The notes beneath the pieces are model-generated. The model made no database searches. It was not told the DNA's origin and was given only the letters and a program-made list of their open reading frames with translations. This document shows, piece by piece, positions 31,609 through 34,219 of a DNA stretch of 34,219 bases. Position numbers and translations under genes: made by a program. The stretch's first letter is position 1. Each line of letters starts with the position of its first letter. The DNA is taken from NCBI GenBank assembly GCA_050744245.1, contig JBOGGX010000144.1, positions 1 to 34,219 on the forward strand, given 5' to 3'. The DNA comes from JBOGGX01 sp050744245. GTDB taxonomy: Bacteria > Actinomycetota > Acidimicrobiia > Acidimicrobiales > JBOGGX01.

Positions 31609-31929
31609 GGGACGCCGCGCCGCCTCTCGACGAGAGGTTCCACCCGGAACGTCGTCGCTGCGCATCGTCGATCCAGTACCAGAGCCGCCCGCCTCCGGTG
31701 ACCTCGTAGGGCCACCGCGCCATCGGTCAGTTAGCCGCTGACTTGCGGCTGCCGAGGCTGCCCTGCAGAGGGTGCTGCACCTGGGCGCGAGAAGAGACCG
31801 TCCCAGTTACACGCCGCCGTCGGCATGGACCGAACGGAACATGGTGGGGATGGCCGCCGAGGCGAGCACCGTTTCCGGCGCGAGCTCGCCCTTGCGGCTG
31901 TCGAACGCCCTGAACCGACCGGAGACGAC

Positions 31930-32258
31930 GTCGTCGGCACCGAGCTGCAGCACAGGTTCATCAGGTCGTCGACGGCGAGGTGGTCGAGGCCGACCCACCC
32001 CGCCGGCTCGTCCAGACCTGGCGCGCCCTGTGGACCCCGGAGCTGACCGCCGAGGGGTTCACCAGGCTCACCTGGGAGATCGACGAGGAGTCGGGCGGCA
32101 TTAGCCGGCTCACCGTCACCCATGAGCTCGAGGGCGCCCCGCTCCATGCCGAGCAGGTCGCCGTGGTCCGGCGCCTCGAGGAGGGCGGCGGCGGCTGGGC
32201 CTTCATCCTCAGCGACCTCAAGTAGCTGCTCGAGACGGGGTCGTCGCTCGAGGACTGA
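31930..32258 (+). pseudogene. SRPBCC (AHSA1-like) gene fragment with a premature stop
   Basis: The frame gives HQVVDGEVVEADPPRRLVQT, WRALWTPELTAEGFTRLTWE, IDEESGGISRLTVTHELEGA and GGWAFILSDLK, the C-terminal two thirds of an AHSA1/START-like ligand-binding protein. A TAG at 32223-32225 interrupts the normal ending: in-frame codons after it read LLETGSSLED before a TGA at 32256. The N-terminal third cannot be traced in any frame upstream. Truncation plus nonsense codon mark a dead gene. Confidence 0.65.
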
Positions 32259-32265
32259 GCCGGGG

Positions 32266-32814
32266 TCACCCGCCGCGCTCGCCGAGCGCGGCATACCCGT
32301 TCGCCACGTCGTCAACGTGGTGCACGGGGTCGTGGATCATGTACCGAGCCAGCGAGTCGATCGTGAACCGGGCGCCGTCGTCGCGACGCCCGGTCCGATC
32401 CCATCGATCGCCCACGCCGTCGAGCGTCGCGGCCATGGCCCCGGCCGCGGCGACCAGCTCCTCGCCCACGGCCGCCGGATCCTGCTCGTTGTACCGGCCC
32501 TCGACCGCGGCGGCATCCTGGTCCCGGCTGGCGAACTGCGGATCGGTCTGGTCGAGCATCAGCCGCGTCCGCTCGTCGTAGAGCAGGAAGACGTCGCGGA
32601 CGTGGCAGGCGTACTCGAGGGCCGACCAGCGGTCGTCGCTCGGCCGTTCCCGCAGCGGGCCGGGACCGTCGAGTACCTTGACCCAGACCGCAGCGTTCTC
32701 GCGCACCAGGGTCCCCAACTCGTCACGGGCGACTGCCGAGGCGTCGAACCCGCACTCGGCGCAACGCTGCTCGATGACCCACGTCCAGTCCTTGGTGTCG
32801 GGCACGATCGGCAC
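32266..32814 (-). CDS. DinB / maleylpyruvate-isomerase-like four-helix protein
   Basis: About 182 residues. PDTKDWTWVIEQRCAECGFD is the typical opening of an actinobacterial DinB subfamily. The likely metal-binding histidines are in WSALEYACHVRDVFLLYDER and IHDPVHHVDDVANGYAALG, matching the three-His pattern of the fold. Relatives are metal-dependent thiol transferases or isomerases; the substrate is unknown. GTG at 32814 is preferred because TACCGT lies 6 nt upstream on the minus strand; an ATG at 32859 would add 15 residues. The 3' end meets the SRPBCC remnant. Confidence 0.8.
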   Translation of the reverse strand: MPIVPDTKDWTWVIEQRCAECGFDASAVARDELGTLVRENAAVWVKVLDGPGPLRERPSDDRWSALEYACHVRDVFLLYDERTRLMLDQTDPQFASRDQDAAAVEGRYNEQDPAAVGEELVAAAGAMAATLDGVGDRWDRTGRRDDGARFTIDSLARYMIHDPVHHVDDVANGYAALGERGG

Positions 32815-32872
32815 GAGGGCACGGTAGCCAACCCGCTGCATCCACGGGACGGCCTCCAAACGTAGTGGGAAT

Positions 32873-32921
32873 GGCGGTGGCCTCCCTCGCGCTCGCAGCT
32901 CGGGGGAGGCGGCGCACCGCC
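32873..32921. repeat. Long two-part hairpin
   Basis: GGCGGTG (32873-32879) pairs with CACCGCC (32915-32921), and GCCTCCC (32880-32886) with GGGAGGC (32904-32910), leaving a 4-nt bulge and a 17-nt loop. It stands alone between the DinB gene and the right-hand insertion sequence. No T-run follows on either strand. Confidence 0.6.
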
Positions 32922-33182
32922 ACGGGACCGTCTAACTCGGATTCTCGAACCCCAGGCGTTCAGCGCTGACGAGGCGTTTGGTCGCGGCTGATCGCTGAGG
33001 TTGGCGGGTTGGATGGGCCTGAGACTGGTGCTGTCTCGCTGATCACCTGATCGTCGTTCTGGTGGTCCTGATGCGCGGTCGTCGCTGCGAGAGGGGGAAG
33101 TGGTCCTCGGTTCTCCTTGTAACTACAGCGGTGTCGTTCGGCTGTGCTGCCCACCATCCCGCGTCTGCGTTCTTCATCACTT
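32922..33182. other. Non-coding left part of the right-hand insertion sequence
   Basis: No supported gene. Several CTGATC/GATCAC words (around 32987, 33039 and 33048) could be subterminal transposase sites, but the element's end cannot be fixed. Base composition changes here from the flanking coding GC pattern to a more T/G-rich one. Confidence 0.35.
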
Positions 33183-33188
33183 TATGAT
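33183..33188 (+). promoter_or_regulatory. -10 element of the right-hand transposase
   Basis: TATGAT, in the most AT-rich spot of the region, ends 8 nt before the ATG at 33197. Confidence 0.5.
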
Positions 33189-33196
33189 TATGGTGC

Positions 33197-34219
33197 ATGC
33201 GTTCAGCGAATGACACCAGTCAGGGGCCGCGGTCGGGGCGGGTGGCCAAGGCCGTGTTCTTCACCTCCCCGCCCGACGTCACCCAGCGCCGCTACGAAGC
33301 GTTGCGGGCCTACTTCGTCGAAGGAGCCACCGCCGCCGACGTCGCCGGACGCTTCGGCTACGCCGCCTCCACCGTGGTGGCCATGGTGCGGGACTTCAGC
33401 GCCGATGCAGCGTCGTTCTTCGTCACCCATCGGCCCGGACCTCGGGTCGCGCCGGCCAAGGAGGCGGCCCGAGCCCAGGTGCTGCGACTCCGGGCCCAGG
33501 GCTACTCGGTGACCGAGATCACCGACACGCTGGCCCGCAGCCCGACACCGCTGAACCGCACCGGGGTGTGGGAGCTCTGCCGGGACGAGGGCTTCGAGCG
33601 CCTCGCCACCCGTGCCCCGTCCGAACGGCGCCCGCCAATGCGGGACCGTCAGCCCCGGGTACGGGTCATCACCTGGCCCCAGGAGCCGGTCGTCGACCAG
33701 ACGTCGTATGCCGGGCTGCTGCTGCTGGTCCCCCCGCTCGTCGCCTTGGACCTGCCCGCTGCGGTGGCCTCGGCTCGCCTGCCCGGCACCCGCGAGGTTC
33801 CCGCCCTGAACTCGCTGTTGTCACTGCTCGCCCTGAAGATGATCGGCCAGCGGCGAGTGTCCCATGTCGACGATGTCGCCGTCGACGCCGGCCTGGCCGT
33901 CTTCGCCGGTCTGGAGTCCCTCCCCAAGGCCACCGCGTTGGGCACCTACTCCTACCGGCTTTCCCGCGCCCACGACCAGGCGTTGCTGGCCGCCCTCGGC
34001 GCTGCCGCCCACCGCACCGGTCAGGCCTCGGGGGCCAGCTTCGATCTGGACTTCCACGCCATCATGCACTTCGGCGACGACGTCGCCCTCGAAAAACACT
34101 ATGTGCCACGGCGTTCCCAGCGCACCGAGTCGGTCCTCACCTTCTTCGCCCAAGACGGCGACAGCCACAACCTCGTGTTCGCCAACGCCACCTGCACCAA
34201 AGCCAGCCAAGCCGGCGAG
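33197..34219 (+). CDS. Transposase with N-terminal HTH, cut by window edge
   Basis: The frame is open for 341 codons to the window end. The N-terminus has RRYEALRAYFVEGATAADVA and GRFGYAASTVVAMVRDF (HTH one), then ARAQVLRLRAQGYSVTEITD with NRTGVWELCRDEGFERL (HTH two). After ~250 residues comes ASFDLDFHAIMHFGDDVALE with KHYVPRRSQRTESVLTFFAQ and DGDSHNLVFANATC, which looks like the start of a DDE catalytic core. It is unrelated to the IS1634-like enzyme at 13494. Family assignment is tentative because the rest of the core is missing. Confidence 0.65.
   Translation, partial: MRSANDTSQGPRSGRVAKAVFFTSPPDVTQRRYEALRAYFVEGATAADVAGRFGYAASTVVAMVRDFSADAASFFVTHRPGPRVAPAKEAARAQVLRLRAQGYSVTEITDTLARSPTPLNRTGVWELCRDEGFERLATRAPSERRPPMRDRQPRVRVITWPQEPVVDQTSYAGLLLLVPPLVALDLPAAVASARLPGTREVPALNSLLSLLALKMIGQRRVSHVDDVAVDAGLAVFAGLESLPKATALGTYSYRLSRAHDQALLAALGAAAHRTGQASGASFDLDFHAIMHFGDDVALEKHYVPRRSQRTESVLTFFAQDGDSHNLVFANATCTKASQAGE

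Noticed and set aside
31650..31723. Minus-strand MARWPYEVTGGGRLWYWIDD as a RelE-like protein fragment
   Set aside because: The resemblance to small RelE-like proteins covers only ~24 residues; the frame then runs antisense to the GHKL gene. Too short to annotate.
32940..32960. Minus-strand GGGGTTCGAGAATCC as a tRNA T-arm
   Set aside because: The T-stem does not pair and no cloverleaf can be built around it.
1..34219. CRISPR arrays
   Set aside because: No regularly spaced identical repeats with unique spacers; the repeats present are tandem low-complexity or paired palindromes.

Overview
The window is high-GC DNA, almost certainly from an actinobacterium and plausibly from the class Acidimicrobiia (inferred from protein style and synteny; no marker here proves it). 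Two lines of support are the mec-cysM-murI-MBL-rph-rdgB gene order, which resembles the Mycobacterium tuberculosis Rv1334-Rv1341 region, and the many start codons placed 6-9 nt after a TANNNT -10 element, which suggests leaderless mRNAs. A red-type (form I) RuBisCO with its CbbX activase shows that the organism has, or recently had, the capacity for CO2 fixation by the Calvin-Benson-Bassham (CBB) cycle.

Layout. 1-1406: start of an AddB-like nuclease/helicase gene on the minus strand, then an AbiEi/DUF559 gene enclosed by two inverted 45-bp palindromic repeats. 1481-4337: a lipoprotein, then a coupled MarR regulator and DHA2-type drug exporter. 4339-5773: ClpP, a tRNA with anticodon UAG but a short variable loop, and a broken D-threonine-aldolase-like gene. 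5799-8724: a three-gene metal operon (DtxR-type regulator, Tat-exported multicopper oxidase, ZIP transporter) led by a palindromic operator on the first start codon. 8710-13274, minus strand: rdgB, rph, an MBL-fold phosphodiesterase-like gene, murI, cysM and a JAMM protease (mec-like). 13374-15290: an IS1634-like insertion sequence. 15300-16459: a membrane-protein remnant, smpB and tmRNA. 16460-18230: a gene-poor stretch with a decayed HNH/HTH gene beside the tmRNA 3' end. 18239-18814: a small toxin/antitoxin-like pair.

18827-26786 is the carbon-fixation region. A GAPDH gene with two frameshifts and phosphoribulokinase run leftwards. A LuxR-type response regulator and GAF-sensor histidine kinase run rightwards from the same intergenic region. 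CbbR (LysR family) then faces cbbL-cbbS-cbbX. This arrangement suggests two layers of control, CbbR and the two-component system.

26422-32258 is rich in damaged genes: a VOC protein with an abnormal C-terminus and 5'-truncated methyltransferase, SCP2-domain, thiolase and SRPBCC fragments. Intact genes among them are a MetE-like methyltransferase and an unusual protein joining a sigma-70 region-4-like HTH to a GHKL (MORC/Hsp90-type) ATPase. A DinB-like protein follows. The right edge holds the start of a second, unrelated transposase. Several lesions are single-base indels, so assembly or read errors must be excluded before calling every one a true pseudogene.
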